Positions 5,960 to 5,967 of a stretch of DNA of 5,967 bases are shown piece by piece. Source of the DNA: Alphaproteobacteria bacterium (lineage in GTDB: Bacteria > Pseudomonadota > Alphaproteobacteria > RUG11792); contig BNWD01000039.1 in assembly GCA_025998575.1 (NCBI GenBank), positions 1 to 5,967 on the forward strand, written 5' to 3'. The translations under genes were made by a program, and so were the position numbers. Positions within the stretch are counted from its first letter, which is position 1; the number at the start of each line of letters is the position of its first letter. The notes under the pieces were generated by a model. It saw only the letters and a program-made list of their open reading frames with translations, was not told the origin of the DNA and did no database searches.

Positions 5960-5967
5960 ATGAAGAA
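5960..5967 (+). CDS. Start of a downstream gene, product unknown (partial)
   Basis: ATG AAG AA. begins a frame cut by the window edge (Met-Lys-Lys or Met-Lys-Asn). A consensus-like promoter and ribosome binding site at proper spacing precede it, which supports a genuine gene in the same direction as tssM. An M-K-K/N start would be compatible with an exported protein, but two residues cannot show that. Confidence 0.5.

Overview
The window carries one large complete gene, a TssM/IcmF-family inner-membrane protein of a type VI secretion system (1320-5834, plus strand). It is flanked by the first few codons of two other genes: one read leftward off the left edge (start codon at 15, minus strand) and one read rightward off the right edge (start codon at 5960). 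A TssM with intact NTPase motifs points to a Gram-negative bacterium. The AT-rich DNA, and a long intergenic stretch full of decayed-looking repeats and hairpins, would suit a host-associated or intracellular proteobacterium. Nothing here fixes the species, and the lineage is inference only.

Layout. Positions 1-77 hold the start, ribosome binding site and a candidate promoter of the leftward gene. Its -10 box lies inside a TTATGC-N5-GCATAA inverted repeat. Positions 78-390 have no convincing gene but contain a cluster of inverted repeats. These include a GC-rich block of about 100 bp (232-332) that folds on paper into a closed multibranch (cloverleaf-like) structure. Positions 421-1112 are two diverged tandem copies of a 315-370 bp non-coding unit, each ending in the same 20-bp palindromic sequence, followed by a fragment of a third copy (about 1117-1172). 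Positions 1257-1319 hold the tssM promoter, with an extended -10, and its ribosome binding site. After tssM there is a weak hairpin. Then comes a strong promoter-like sequence with a direct repeat of 11-bp period over the -10 region, a good ribosome binding site and the start of the next gene.

Function. TssM is expected to form the T6SS membrane complex with TssL in the inner membrane and the TssJ lipoprotein in the outer membrane. No other T6SS component is recognisable in the window. tssM appears to have its own promoter, and its downstream neighbour has another, so it may be transcribed alone rather than inside a tssK-tssL-tssM operon. The protein is longer than most family members, mainly because of a Pro/Ser/Ala/Arg-rich, probably disordered C-terminal tail. 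It also has a divergent G3 motif and only one clear N-terminal membrane segment. The tandem non-coding units and the cloverleaf-like palindrome are the least explained parts of the window.
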